A DNA stretch of 64,000 bases from JAUNSR01 sp036655355 (GTDB lineage: Bacteria > Bacteroidota > Bacteroidia > Bacteroidales > JAUNSR01): contig JAVVQG010000010.1 of assembly GCA_036655355.1 (NCBI GenBank), positions 86,897-150,896 of the forward strand. Reading direction: 5' to 3'. The notes under the pieces were generated by a model that saw only the letters and a program-made list of their open reading frames with translations, made no database searches and was not told the DNA's origin. Below, one piece after another: positions 44,111 to 53,351 of the stretch (its first letter is position 1; each line of letters begins with the position of its first letter). A program made the translations under genes and the position numbers.

Positions 44111-46576
44111 TTATTCTCGAAAATAAACCCTTTTCACTCGTGATGAAACAGAAGTAAGGATCTCATAAGGTATCGTTTGCAGTTTTTCGGCCAGTTCACG
44201 TACCGGACGATCTTTTCCGAAGATGATCACTTGATCCCCCTCTTTGCAGTTCGCATCCGTCACATCCACCATGCAAATGTCCATGCAGATGTTGCCTACC
44301 GTAGGGCATTTTTCGCCGTTGATCAGAACGTAGCTGTTGCCATTACCTAATCGGCGGTCGAAGCCATCGGCATAGCCGATCGGAATCATAGCGATGCGGG
44401 ATGGGCGACTAATCGCTCCTTTTCTGGAGTAACCCACCGTGTCGCCTGCCGGAATCTCTTTGATCTGTAGAATCGTAGAACGTAAGGTGCTCGTGCTCTC
44501 CAGGTGCATGTCTGTAGCGGAAGCCTCCAGGCCATAGAGGCCGATGCCCAAGCGTACCATGTCGAGTTGCTCTTCTGCGAAACGCTCTATGCCTGCCGAG
44601 TTGAGTATGTGTTTGATCACTTTATGATCAAATGCATTTTCGATTTTGCCGGCACATGATTTGAATGTGTCGATCTGCTGACGGGTAAAGTTGTCGAACT
44701 GTTCCTCGTCTGCTCCTGCCAAATGCGAGAATACCGATCTGACGATCACGGTGGTTTGTTTGCCGAGAATCTGAATCAGTTCGTCGATCTCATGCGGCAT
44801 GAAGCCCAAACGATGCATTCCCGAGTCGACTTTTACATGTATCGGAAAGTTTGTGATTCCCAATTTCTCCCCTTCGTGGATAAACTCTTTCAACAGTTTG
44901 AAGCTGTATATTTCCGGTTCGAGCAGGTGGGTGAACAATGTGCGGAACGTACTGAATTCCGGATTCATCACAATGATCGGTGTCGTAATACCCTGTTTGC
45001 GAAGTTCCGCACCCTCATCGGCAACGGCTACCGCCAGGTTGTCGCATCCCTGATCCTGAAGCGTTTTAGCTACTTCGTACGATCCGGCTCCATACCCGAA
45101 CGCTTTCACCATGCACGTGACGCGGGTAGTGGGACTGAGATGCGATTTATACATATTGTAATTGTGGACGATTGCGTCCAGGTTCACCTCCAGGATTGTT
45201 TCATGCTGTTTCTCTTCCAACAGTTCGGATATCTCCTCGAAGTGGAAATGACGTGCACCTTTGAGCAGGATCAGTTCATTGCTGAAATTCTCCACCGCTC
45301 CCGATTCGATGAATTTATCGGTTGATACATAGAACTCCTTTTCCATCGGGAAAAGAGCTTGATTCTCAATCAGGTCTCGTCCGATACCGATGATCTTCTC
45401 CACTTTCTTGCGTTGGCACAGGTCGGCCACTTTGCGGTAAAGGGTTTTCGGAAGTAATCCGGTTTGTAGGATATCGGAAAGGATCAATGTGTTTTTTCGA
45501 TCCGGAGTGGTACGTCTCATCTGAAAATCGAGCGCGATATCGAGTGAATTGATATCGGAGTTGTAGGTGTCGTTGATCAGTAGGCAGCCGTTCTTCCCCT
45601 CTTTCAGTTCCAGACGCATTGCAACAGGTTCGAGCTGGGACATTCGTTCGGCGATCACATCGCGCGGGATACCCAGGTAAAGCATTACGGCCAGACAATG
45701 GATGGCATTCTCGACCGAGGCGTCTTCAATGAATGGAATTTCAAAAGCTCCCTCCAACCCTAAAAACACATATTCGATGCGGGTTGAGTTCTCTAATTTT
45801 TTTACGGATGGGATGAAGATGGGACGTTCACGGTCTTTTTTCGACCAAGCGATCTCCCTCGTACCCAGGCAAGCTTCTTCAAAAGCCGTACTTAGCAACG
45901 CGTCGTCGCCATCGTAAATAATGATGTCGCAACCTTGAAAAAGCATAATCTTTTCGTCGGTTTTCTGACGGAAATTATCGAAGTTCTCCTGGTGGGTATC
46001 TCCGATGTTGGTCATGATTCCGATGGTCGGTTTGATAATGTCCGCGATGCGCTCCATCTCATTCGGTTTGGAGATTCCGGCCTCGAAGATTCCGAGTTCG
46101 GTTTGCGGATTGAGTTGCCAAACCGATAGTGGAACTCCGATCTGGGAGTTATAGCTTCGAGGAGAACGGATGATGTTTTTGTCTTCGTGAATCAGTTGGT
46201 ACAGCCACTCCTTGACGATGGTTTTACCATTGCTGCCGGTGATGCCGATTACGGGAATCGAGAATTGTGTGCGGTGGTGTCTCGCCAGAATCTGTAATGC
46301 ACGCAAGGTGTCTTTTACCATGAGGAAATTGGCATCGGGCATTGATTCCATTTCCGGGAGAATCTCGCTGATGATGAAATTTCTAACACCTTTCTTGTAA
46401 AGCGGAGCGATGTATTTATGCCCGTTGTTTTTGGCGCTTTTAAGAGCGAAGAAGAGGCTCTCTTCCGGAAAAGTGAGGGAACGGCTATCGGTAAGCAGGG
46501 TGCTTACGTTTGCCGGTGTAAGTTGATTGGTTTGTGCGTTTACAATCGAAACGATCTCTTCTATAGCGTAGTTCAT
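44111..46576 (-). CDS. Bifunctional UDP-MurNAc-tripeptide:D-Ala-D-Ala ligase / alanine racemase (MurF-Alr fusion)
   Basis: An 821-residue fusion. Residues ~1-450 are a MurF-type ligase: N-terminal UDP-binding domain (TLLTDSRSLTFPEESLFFALKSAKNNGHKYI), ATP-binding GITGSNGKTIVKEW, central-domain DTHQENFDNF and C-terminal ILSDILQTG. Residues ~455-821 are a PLP-dependent alanine racemase: ILEVNLDAIVHNYNMY, the PLP-lysine region TCMVKAFGYGAGSYEVA, SVFSHLAGADE, and the C-terminal tyrosine region GYSRKGAISRPSRIAMIPIGYADGFDRR. The fusion links D-Ala production to the addition of D-Ala-D-Ala to the peptidoglycan precursor and is a known arrangement in Bacteroidota. It follows the GSCFA gene by 26 bp and is probably co-transcribed with it. 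Confidence 0.95.
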   Translation of the reverse strand: MNYAIEEIVSIVNAQTNQLTPANVSTLLTDSRSLTFPEESLFFALKSAKNNGHKYIAPLYKKGVRNFIISEILPEMESMPDANFLMVKDTLRALQILARHHRTQFSIPVIGITGSNGKTIVKEWLYQLIHEDKNIIRSPRSYNSQIGVPLSVWQLNPQTELGIFEAGISKPNEMERIADIIKPTIGIMTNIGDTHQENFDNFRQKTDEKIMLFQGCDIIIYDGDDALLSTAFEEACLGTREIAWSKKDRERPIFIPSVKKLENSTRIEYVFLGLEGAFEIPFIEDASVENAIHCLAVMLYLGIPRDVIAERMSQLEPVAMRLELKEGKNGCLLINDTYNSDINSLDIALDFQMRRTTPDRKNTLILSDILQTGLLPKTLYRKVADLCQRKKVEKIIGIGRDLIENQALFPMEKEFYVSTDKFIESGAVENFSNELILLKGARHFHFEEISELLEEKQHETILEVNLDAIVHNYNMYKSHLSPTTRVTCMVKAFGYGAGSYEVAKTLQDQGCDNLAVAVADEGAELRKQGITTPIIVMNPEFSTFRTLFTHLLEPEIYSFKLLKEFIHEGEKLGITNFPIHVKVDSGMHRLGFMPHEIDELIQILGKQTTVIVRSVFSHLAGADEEQFDNFTRQQIDTFKSCAGKIENAFDHKVIKHILNSAGIERFAEEQLDMVRLGIGLYGLEASATDMHLESTSTLRSTILQIKEIPAGDTVGYSRKGAISRPSRIAMIPIGYADGFDRRLGNGNSYVLINGEKCPTVGNICMDICMVDVTDANCKEGDQVIIFGKDRPVRELAEKLQTIPYEILTSVSSRVKRVYFRE

Positions 46577-46602
46577 TGTGACGATTATTTGAATCTGGGA
46601 AA

Positions 46603-47607
46603 TTATTCGGTTGCATTCTCCAAGCGATCTAATCGCGATTGGAGGGCCGCAAGCGGTTTCTGTAATGTAAGAAAATGATTTTTATTCAATAAATTACGCG
46701 CTGAAGCGATATTTTGGATTAAAAAACATTTGTAAGCGTCAGAAGCGGGGTTCTGAGGTTTATGGTGGATTGATTTATTTAATTTTTCACACTGCCTAAG
46801 GATGTCGCGCGTCTCATTCGTGAAATAGGTTTCTGAAAAATGATTGCGGATATACGTTATGGCAATATCTGCCGGATGCACCATGTCTTCGGCATAGAAT
46901 CGGTAATCCCGAAGGTCGTCGAGCAACAATTCATATGAGGGAAAATAGGATGTATTCTCAAATTGGTTGTTTAGTTCTTCAATGGCGAGTAACAGCGAGG
47001 CTTTGCTTAGCTGATTGCCGTGTAGCGAGTCTTTCAGGTGTCTGATGGGACTCACCGTGAATATTACCCGGATGCCGGGGTTTACGGTAAGCAATTGACG
47101 CAAAAGGATGCTCCATCGGGTAACGATTTCAGTTACAGACAATCGGGTTCTTTCAAATACGCGTTCCGGAAGTTTGTGGCAGTTGGAAACGACTCGCGCC
47201 TCCTCTCTGTGCGTAAAGACCCAGGCCGTGCCGAAGGTGACGATCAGGAAGTCTGCATTTTTTAATTGTTCGGATGCCGTTGCCCGCATGTCGTTCATCT
47301 TTCGAAGCGCATGTTGCGGATCGGTGGATGAAAAGCGGGAGTGGTGATCGAAACTTGACCAAATCCCTTTGTATTCAAACAGCTCCGATTCGGTGTACAC
47401 TTTCTCCTCCAGCAAGTTCTGTAAGGAACGGGCTACTGATTCTGGGTTGAAGATCACTCCGAAAGGATTGGTCAACGCATCGAAATAATGATCCTCCAAC
47501 CATCCCCCGATGTGCTCTGTGAAGCATGAGCCCAATAAAAGTAACTTATTGTCATATCCGATTTTCGGGTGTGAGGGAACGGCCTGTAGCAGGGTGCGGA
47601 ACTCCAT
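46603..47607 (-). CDS. GSCFA-domain protein
   Basis: A 334-residue protein containing the family-naming motif in LLLLGSCFTEHIGGWLEDHYFDALTNPFGVIFNP. The GSCFA family is related to SGNH-type hydrolases; the catalytic-looking Ser would be in GSCF, and a C-terminal D-x-x-H is present (EDMVHPADIAI). The substrate is unknown. The ATG at 47607 is chosen because homologues begin MEFRT; the longer reading frame from 47637 adds MFQKQEKRII. No signal peptide is seen. It is upstream of and probably co-transcribed with murF-alr, which is a hint, not proof, of a cell-envelope role. Confidence 0.88.
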   Translation of the reverse strand: MEFRTLLQAVPSHPKIGYDNKLLLLGSCFTEHIGGWLEDHYFDALTNPFGVIFNPESVARSLQNLLEEKVYTESELFEYKGIWSSFDHHSRFSSTDPQHALRKMNDMRATASEQLKNADFLIVTFGTAWVFTHREEARVVSNCHKLPERVFERTRLSVTEIVTRWSILLRQLLTVNPGIRVIFTVSPIRHLKDSLHGNQLSKASLLLAIEELNNQFENTSYFPSYELLLDDLRDYRFYAEDMVHPADIAITYIRNHFSETYFTNETRDILRQCEKLNKSIHHKPQNPASDAYKCFLIQNIASARNLLNKNHFLTLQKPLAALQSRLDRLENATE

Positions 47608-47634
47608 AATAATTCTCTTTTCTTGCTTTTGAAA

Positions 47635-47642
47635 CAAAGGTA
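47635..47642 (-). promoter_or_regulatory. Predicted -7 box of the GSCFA-murF/alr operon
   Basis: TACCTTTG on the minus strand matches TAnnTTTG; the start of transcription would be about 20 nt before the ATG at 47607. The -33 element is weak. Confidence 0.45.
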
Positions 47643-47805
47643 ATGAATATAGCCGTCCGCTATATCGCTAAATTGAGAGAGAATGAACTGTGAGTATGTG
47701 TAAAAAATGCAAAAAAATAACATCGTAAAAATTTAAAACGCTTAGCTATAATGTTTTCTAAAAATTTAGAGGGGTTAACATCGTGGAAAATTAGTTTTCG
47801 CTTTT

Positions 47806-47836
47806 TTCGTTTTTGTTCTCTTAAATAGTAACTTTG
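47806..47836 (+). promoter_or_regulatory. Predicted promoter of the fumarase gene
   Basis: TTCG (47806-47809), a 19-bp spacer and TAACTTTG (47829-47836). The implied leader is about 310 nt. In it I see a possible 36-codon ORF (47931-48041) and a tandem 13-bp repeat; the divergent gap 47608-48150 holds nothing else recognisable. Confidence 0.55.
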
Positions 47837-48106
47837 AGCGCATAAATTAATCAAATCCTATTACTTAACTGTTTGTATCTGCCGAATTAAATCGCGACTG
47901 CTTATTTATTAATGATGTTATAAGTTGGTTATGAGAAGGCAAATGAGCGGGATTTATTCATTTTACAAACAAAGTGAAAGATTCAATCTGTTAAACGAGA
48001 TAGATGCCGTTGGACCTTATTTATATAACAGATGTAAATAGGAAACAGCTTCTAGGAAAAACTTGATAATTTATTGAAATGCATCGTTCAGATAGGTTGT
48101 TTAATT

Positions 48107-48132
48107 ACATCGTTTATTTACATCGTTTATTT
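48107..48132 (+). repeat. Two tandem copies of a 13-bp unit in the fumarase leader
   Basis: ACATCGTTTATTT at 48107-48119 and again at 48120-48132, ending 18 bp before the fumarase ATG, followed by a partial third copy (ACATTATC). Confidence 0.8.
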
Positions 48133-48150
48133 ACATTATCAATATACATT

Positions 48151-49803
48151 ATGGCAAAACCATTTCAGTACCAGGAAACTTTTCCTTTGGGAAAAGAGAA
48201 GACAGAGTATTATCTGTTAACGAAAGATTATGTTTCAACAAAAGAATTCAACGGACAGCAGATGTTGGTTGTTGAGCCGGAAGGTTTGACTTTATTGGCG
48301 CAACAGGCAATGCGTGATGTCTCTTTTTTGCTTCGTCGCGAACACAATGAGATGGTAGCGAAGATTCTTTCTGATCCGGAAGCTTCTGAAAACGATAAAT
48401 ATGTGGCTTTGACCATGCTTCGTAATGCGGAAGTTGCAGCGAAAGGTCAATTGCCTGTTTGCCAGGATACGGGAACGGCAATCGTTATGGGTAAAAAAGG
48501 ACAGCAGGTGTGGACCGGAGCAAACGACGACGAGGCGCTATCGAAAGGTATTTACAACACCTATGTGAATGAAAACCTTCGTTATTCGCAGAATGCTGCA
48601 TTGAATATGTATGATGAGGTGAATACCGGAACGAATCTACCGGCTCAGATTGACTTGTATGCAACACAGGGCGCGGAATATAAATTCCTTTTCTGTGCTA
48701 AAGGGGGAGGTTCTGCAAACAAAACTTACCTTTATCAGGAAACAAAAGCGTTGTTGAATCCACAGACTTTGGTGAACTTCCTTGTTGAGAAAATGAAATC
48801 GCTGGGTACGGCGGCTTGTCCTCCTTACCACATTGCTTTCGTAATCGGGGGTACTTCTGCAGAAACGAACCTAAAAACGGTTAAACTGGCTTCTACAAAA
48901 TATTATGACGAATTGCCGACAACAGGAAACGAACTGGGTCGTGCTTTCCGTGATGTGGAGCTTGAAAAAATATTGTTGGAAAAAGCGCAGGAACTAGGTC
49001 TTGGGGCTCAGTTCGGTGGTAAATATTTCGCACACGACGTACGTGTGATCCGTTTGTCGCGTCACGGTGCATCATGTCCTGTAGGAATGGGTGTGTCTTG
49101 TTCAGCAGACCGTAACATCAAAGCGAAAATCAATGCAGAGGGACTTTGGATTGAGAAGATGGACGATCAGCCTGCTTCTTTGATTCCGGAAGCGTATCGT
49201 AACGCAGGTGAAGGGGATGCGGTGAAAATCGACTTGAACCAGCCAATGGAGGATATCCTGAAGGAACTGAGCAAATATCCGGTTTCAACTCGTCTTTCGT
49301 TGAACGGAACAATCATCGTAGGCCGTGATATCGCACATGCGAAAATCAAAGAGCGTCTGGATGCAGGTTTGGGAATGCCTGAATACCTGAAAAATCACCC
49401 GATCTATTATGCAGGACCTGCTAAAACTCCGGAAGGCATGCCGTCAGGATCATTCGGGCCAACAACTGCCGGACGTATGGACTCATATGTAGACCTGTTC
49501 CAGTCACAGGGTGGTTCTAAGATCATGATCGCAAAAGGTAACCGTAGTCAGCAGGTGACCGACGCTTGTCACAAACACGGCGGTTTCTATTTGGGTAGCA
49601 TCGGCGGCCCGGCAGCAATCCTGGCACAAGACAACATCAAGAAAGTTGAATGTCTCGAATATCCTGAATTGGGAATGGAAGCAATCTGGAAAATCGAAGT
49701 GGAAAACTTCCCGGCGTTTATTCTGGTAGACGATAAAGGAAACGATTTCTTCAAGCAGATTAAGCCGACTTGTACGGCTAAATGCGAACTTCTTTCAAAA
49801 TAA
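48151..49803 (+). CDS. Fumarate hydratase, class I (iron-sulfur)
   Basis: A 550-residue single-chain class I fumarase, which interconverts fumarate and L-malate with an oxygen-sensitive [4Fe-4S] cluster. In anaerobic Bacteroidota it works in the reductive branch that makes fumarate and then succinate and propionate. Family landmarks are LPVCQDTGTAIVMGKKGQQVWTGAND, DLYATQGAEYKFLFCAKGGGSANKTYLYQETKALL, ACPPYHIAFVIGGTSAE and, in the beta-type C-terminal part, GPTTAGRMDSYVDLFQSQGGSKIMIAKGNRSQQV. The ATG at 48151 (MAKPFQYQETFPLGKEKT) is chosen; the longer frame to 48079 is a low-complexity repeat region. Codon use is biased as in nifJ, which suggests high expression. Confidence 0.96.
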   Translation: MAKPFQYQETFPLGKEKTEYYLLTKDYVSTKEFNGQQMLVVEPEGLTLLAQQAMRDVSFLLRREHNEMVAKILSDPEASENDKYVALTMLRNAEVAAKGQLPVCQDTGTAIVMGKKGQQVWTGANDDEALSKGIYNTYVNENLRYSQNAALNMYDEVNTGTNLPAQIDLYATQGAEYKFLFCAKGGGSANKTYLYQETKALLNPQTLVNFLVEKMKSLGTAACPPYHIAFVIGGTSAETNLKTVKLASTKYYDELPTTGNELGRAFRDVELEKILLEKAQELGLGAQFGGKYFAHDVRVIRLSRHGASCPVGMGVSCSADRNIKAKINAEGLWIEKMDDQPASLIPEAYRNAGEGDAVKIDLNQPMEDILKELSKYPVSTRLSLNGTIIVGRDIAHAKIKERLDAGLGMPEYLKNHPIYYAGPAKTPEGMPSGSFGPTTAGRMDSYVDLFQSQGGSKIMIAKGNRSQQVTDACHKHGGFYLGSIGGPAAILAQDNIKKVECLEYPELGMEAIWKIEVENFPAFILVDDKGNDFFKQIKPTCTAKCELLSK

Positions 49804-49810
49804 AAAAAAA

Positions 49811-49845
49811 GGCCATTCGGATATTTCCGGATGGCTTTTGTTGTT
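49811..49845 (+). terminator. Fumarase terminator
   Basis: GGCCATTCGGA and TCCGGATGGCT form a stem with a few wobble or mismatched pairs, followed by TTTGTTGTTTT. Confidence 0.7.
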
Positions 49846-49869
49846 TTATATTTTCTTTTTGTAGATTTG
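49837..49869 (+). promoter_or_regulatory. Predicted promoter of the SlyD-like gene
   Basis: TTTG (49837-49840), a 21-bp spacer and TAGATTTG (49862-49869). It overlaps the fumarase terminator. The leader is about 160 nt, with nothing recognisable in it. Confidence 0.55.
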
Positions 49870-50036
49870 CATAAAGAGAGTTCTCAACTGTTATCACTTT
49901 TGAAGATTTTAATCGTTAAAAGAAATAATCCGTTGTTTGGAAAGATTAAGGTGATTAATCCAACTAACAAAACAGAAGCAGATTTGTTGTAATCGCAGAG
50001 AGACTCTTATTTTATAAATTACTAATATTACAGATT

Positions 50037-50582
50037 ATGGAAATTAAACCGGGTAAATTTGTTGCCGTTTCATACAAACTTGTAGGCCTTCAGGAAGGTC
50101 AGCCAGCAGAAGAATTAGAAGAAACTCAGCCAGGTGCCCCGTTAGAATTTATCTACGGAACAGGAACTATGCTTGAGTCATTCGAAAAGAAATTGGAAAA
50201 CCTGAAAGTAGGTGATAAATTTGATTTCGTTTTGCCAGCTGCTGAAGCTTATGGTGTAGAAGATGACGAGAATGTAATCGAATTACCAAAAGAAGTTTTC
50301 TTCGTTGATGGTAAATTTGACGATGAAATGGTTGTTGAAGGAGCTGTTCTTCCGATGCGTGACGCTCACGGAAACACAATCAACGGTACGGTTGATAAAA
50401 TCACAGAAACTGCAGTTGTAATGGACTTCAATCATCCATTGGCAGGTACGGATCTTCATTTCACAGGTGAAGTTCTTGAAGTTCGCGAACCGAACGAAAA
50501 CGATATCCACGCTTGTGGCGGCGGATGTTGCGGTGGCGAAGAGGAAGGTAGCTGCGGAAGCGGTTGCGGATGCGGTTGCTAA
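50037..50582 (+). CDS. FKBP-type peptidyl-prolyl cis-trans isomerase, SlyD-like, with Cys-rich metal-binding tail
   Basis: A 181-residue protein. The N-terminal FKBP domain (GKFVAVSYKLVGL ... LEFIYGTGTMLESFEKKLENLKVGDKFDFVLPAAEAYG) contains an IF (insert-in-flap) chaperone domain at ~75-130, and the DFNHPLAGTDLHFTGEVLEV segment is typical of SlyD. The last ~25 residues (HACGGGCCGGEEEGSCGSGCGCGC) contain eight cysteines plus His and can bind nickel, zinc or other soft metals, as the His/Cys-rich tail of E. coli SlyD does in hydrogenase maturation. No hydrogenase gene is visible in the window. A strong terminator follows. Confidence 0.93.
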   Translation: MEIKPGKFVAVSYKLVGLQEGQPAEELEETQPGAPLEFIYGTGTMLESFEKKLENLKVGDKFDFVLPAAEAYGVEDDENVIELPKEVFFVDGKFDDEMVVEGAVLPMRDAHGNTINGTVDKITETAVVMDFNHPLAGTDLHFTGEVLEVREPNENDIHACGGGCCGGEEEGSCGSGCGCGC

Positions 50583-50607
50583 TCACAGCGAAATAACTGT
50601 TCAATAT

Positions 50608-50646
50608 AAACCCCGGTTTAGGATTCTTCCTGAACCGGGGTTTTTT
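50608..50646 (+). terminator. Terminator of the SlyD-like gene
   Basis: AAACCCCGGTT and AACCGGGG form an 8-bp GC-rich stem with a 14-nt loop followed by TTTTTT. Confidence 0.85.
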
Positions 50647-50691
50647 ATTAATGAAAATAGTGTATTTTTACTAAAAATAGATTATATACAA

Positions 50692-50785
50692 ATGAAATCG
50701 CCATAGCTCACCAAATGATGAGATACCCGACAAGAGGTATATAGATGGCGCATTTGACTTTAATGTAAAAATAGATATTATACAA
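50692..50785 (+). repeat. Structured leader repeat, copy B (first of tandem pair before aroC)
   Basis: A 94-bp unit beginning ATGAAATCGCCATAG. The outer stem is CGCCAT/ATGGCG and the inner stems are CTCA/TGAG and ATACC/GGTAT. The tail AAAAATAGATATTATACAA joins directly to the next unit. The 18 nt TATACAAATGAAATCGCC at its start also begin the RND adaptor gene. Confidence 0.85.
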
Positions 50786-50879
50786 ATGAAATCGCCATAG
50801 CTCACCAAATGATGAGAAACCCGACAAGAGGTATATCGATGGCGCATTTGACTTTAATGTAAAAATAGATATTATACAA
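50786..50879 (+). repeat. Structured leader repeat, copy C (second of tandem pair before aroC)
   Basis: A 94-bp unit nearly identical to copy B; differences include GAAACC for GATACC (which weakens one inner stem) and TATC for TATA. The aroC ATG at 50880 is exactly where a third unit's ATG would fall. Confidence 0.85.
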
Positions 50880-51953
50880 ATGAATACACTTGGAACAATA
50901 TTTCGTTTGACCTCTTTTGGTGAATCGCACGGAGCGGGTGTGGGGGGTGTGGTAGACGGGATGCCTTCCGGAATAGAGATTGATATGGACTTCATTCAGT
51001 CTGAGCTGGATCGTCGAAAACCGGGACAGTCTTCAATCGTGACGCCCCGCAAGGAGAGTGATCGCGTTGAATTCCTTTCGGGAATTTATGAGGGGAAAAG
51101 TACCGGGACGCCAATCGGTTTTGTGATTTACAATGCCAATCAGCACTCCTCCGACTATGATAATATCAAATCGCTTTACCGTCCCTCTCATGCCGATTAT
51201 ACTTATACCCAGAAATACGGGTTACGTGATCCGCGGGGCGGGGGACGTTCTTCGGCGCGTGAAACAATATCCCGTTGTGTGGCCGGGGCTTTGGCCAAGC
51301 TGGCGCTTCGTCAATTGGGTATCGAGATCAATGCCTACACCTCGCAGGTGGGGGATGTGGAAGTGAAAGGGAGTTATCGCGAGTTGGACCTTTCAAAAAC
51401 AGAATCGAATGCGGTACGTTGTCCCGACCCCGCAACCGCACTACGGATGGAATCGCTTATAAAAGAGGTGCAGTCAGAAGGGGATACCATCGGCGGTGTG
51501 GTCTCTTGTGTGATCCGGAATGTGCCGGTGGGACTCGGTGAGCCGGTTTTCGGCAAGCTCCATGCCACACTTGGTGCGGCGATGCTCGGTATCAATGCGG
51601 CAAAAGGTTTTGAGTACGGAATGGGGTTCGCCGGTGTAGGACGTAGGGGTTCGCAGATGAACGACGTATTCTATATGGATCACAACAAAGTGGCAACCCG
51701 TACCAACCATTCGGGAGGGATTCAAGGAGGTATATCAAATGGAGAGGATATCTATTTCCGTGTTGCATTTAAACCCGTCGCTACCATTTTGCGCGACATC
51801 GAGACGGTAACGGCAGCCGGTGAATCCATCGTGCTGAAGGCGAAGGGGCGTCACGATCCGTGTGTATTACCTCGCGCAGTGCCCATTGTAGAGGCGATGG
51901 CGGCAATCGTAATCCTGGATTACTATCTAATCAATAAGAGCCGTCAATTCTGA
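50880..51953 (+). CDS. aroC: Chorismate synthase
   Basis: A 357-residue enzyme that removes phosphate from 5-enolpyruvylshikimate-3-phosphate to give chorismate, the branch point for aromatic amino acids, menaquinone and folate; it needs reduced FMN. Signature stretches are GESHGAGVGGVVDGMPSGIEID (N-terminal), RRKPGQSSIVTPRKESDRVEFLSG, GGGRSSARETISRCVAGALA and GISNGEDIYFRVAFKP. Length matches the bacterial family. It stands directly after two tandem copies of the structured repeat and carries the recurrent TATACAA start context. It is followed 42 bp later by an M20 peptidase gene. Confidence 0.97.
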   Translation: MNTLGTIFRLTSFGESHGAGVGGVVDGMPSGIEIDMDFIQSELDRRKPGQSSIVTPRKESDRVEFLSGIYEGKSTGTPIGFVIYNANQHSSDYDNIKSLYRPSHADYTYTQKYGLRDPRGGGRSSARETISRCVAGALAKLALRQLGIEINAYTSQVGDVEVKGSYRELDLSKTESNAVRCPDPATALRMESLIKEVQSEGDTIGGVVSCVIRNVPVGLGEPVFGKLHATLGAAMLGINAAKGFEYGMGFAGVGRRGSQMNDVFYMDHNKVATRTNHSGGIQGGISNGEDIYFRVAFKPVATILRDIETVTAAGESIVLKAKGRHDPCVLPRAVPIVEAMAAIVILDYYLINKSRQF

Positions 51954-51995
51954 CCGAAATATTTTCAATAAACAATTTCAATAAATTATATACAG

Positions 51996-53351
51996 ATGCA
52001 TAATTACATAGATACGAACAAAGAGCGTTTTTTAGAAGAGTTGTTTTCGCTGATGCGAATCCCATCGGTAAGTTCAGATCCGGATCACAAGCCGGATATG
52101 CAAAGATGTGCGGAGCGTTGGGTAGAGTTGTTGCTTTCTTCCGGAGCAGATCAGGCTCGGGTGATGCAAACAACCGGAAATCCGGTGGTGTATGGTGAAA
52201 AAATCATCGACCCTGCATTACCGACAGTGCTCGTGTATTCACATTACGATGTGATGCCGGTGGCACCTCTTGAGTTATGGAATTCCGAACCATTCGAACC
52301 GGTTGTGCGCGAGGGTAAGATCTGGGGTCGCGGTGCCGATGACGATAAGGGGCAGGCGATGATTCAGGCCAAGGCTTTTGAAACGGTTGTGAAGAACGGT
52401 GCGCTTCGTTGCAACGTGAAATTTCTTTTCGAAGGGGAAGAGGAGATCGGTTCTCCGAGCTTGGAGGCTTTCTGTGAAGCAAATAAAGAACTCTTGAATG
52501 CGGATATTATTCTGGTCTCAGATACGGGAATGGTTGCGGAAGACGTACCTTCGTTAACCACCGGACTAAGAGGTTTGGCTTATTGGCAGATTGAAGTAAC
52601 GGGTCCGGGTCACGATCTGCATTCCGGAATCTTCGGTGGCGGGGTAGCCAACCCAATCAATGAGTTGTGTAAACTAATTGCCGGAATGACGGACAGCGAA
52701 GGTAAAATCACGGTTCCGGGATTCTATGACGATGCTGAAATCGTGTCGGATGAAGAGCGTGCATTGATGGCTCAGGCACCTCACTCGGATGAGGAGTATA
52801 TGAAAGCGATTGATGTGAAGGCTCTGAATGGTGAGAAAGGGTATTCAACGGTTGAGCGTACCACGATCAGACCCTCTTTCGATGTGTGTGGTATCTGGGG
52901 CGGATATACCGGAGAAGGAGCCAAAACGGTTATTCCTTCGAAAGCGTTTGCCAAGGTGTCTACCCGTCTGGTGCCGGGACAGGACCATCATAAAATCTCA
53001 GAACAGTTCGTATCGTACGTAGAATCAATCGCTCCCGATTATGTGCGTGTAAAAGTTACTGCGATGCATGGGGGGGAGAGCTATGTTTGTCCGATTACCT
53101 TACCTGCCTATCAGGCTGCGGAGCGTGCATTTGAAACCGTATTCGGTAAAAAACCGTTACCGGTGCGTCGCGGAGGTTCTATTCCTATCATCGCTGCATT
53201 TGAGCGTGTACTCGGTATCAAATCGATTTTGATGGGCTTCGGTCTTGAATCGGATGCAATCCATGCGCCGAATGAGAATTTCCCGCTTTCTCTTTTCGAC
53301 AAAGGGATTCGTACGGTAGTGGAATTCTACAAGGAATATCCGAATCGATGA
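51996..53351 (+). CDS. M20-family metallodipeptidase (Xaa-His/CNDP-like dipeptidase)
   Basis: A 451-residue cytoplasmic zinc peptidase of the M20 family. Metal-ligand motifs visible are YSHYDVMPV (His-x-Asp), WGRGADDDKGQ (bridging Asp), FLFEGEEEIGSPS (general base Glu and metal Glu) and VSDTGMV; the dimerisation domain lies at ~200-370 (GLRGLAYWQIEVTGPGHDLHSGIFGG). The C-terminal metal His is in GLESDAIHAPNENFPL. It probably hydrolyses dipeptides, which fits an amino-acid-using anaerobe. It lies 42 bp after aroC and may be co-transcribed. No signal peptide is present. Confidence 0.92.
   Translation: MHNYIDTNKERFLEELFSLMRIPSVSSDPDHKPDMQRCAERWVELLLSSGADQARVMQTTGNPVVYGEKIIDPALPTVLVYSHYDVMPVAPLELWNSEPFEPVVREGKIWGRGADDDKGQAMIQAKAFETVVKNGALRCNVKFLFEGEEEIGSPSLEAFCEANKELLNADIILVSDTGMVAEDVPSLTTGLRGLAYWQIEVTGPGHDLHSGIFGGGVANPINELCKLIAGMTDSEGKITVPGFYDDAEIVSDEERALMAQAPHSDEEYMKAIDVKALNGEKGYSTVERTTIRPSFDVCGIWGGYTGEGAKTVIPSKAFAKVSTRLVPGQDHHKISEQFVSYVESIAPDYVRVKVTAMHGGESYVCPITLPAYQAAERAFETVFGKKPLPVRRGGSIPIIAAFERVLGIKSILMGFGLESDAIHAPNENFPLSLFDKGIRTVVEFYKEYPNR

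Noticed and set aside
44111..46576. MurF-Alr fusion as a novelty
   Set aside because: This fusion is a known and widespread arrangement in Bacteroidota.
50692..50879. CRISPR array before aroC
   Set aside because: There are only two contiguous 94-bp units without spacers, and they contain mini-ORFs and multi-stem folding potential. No cas gene is present.
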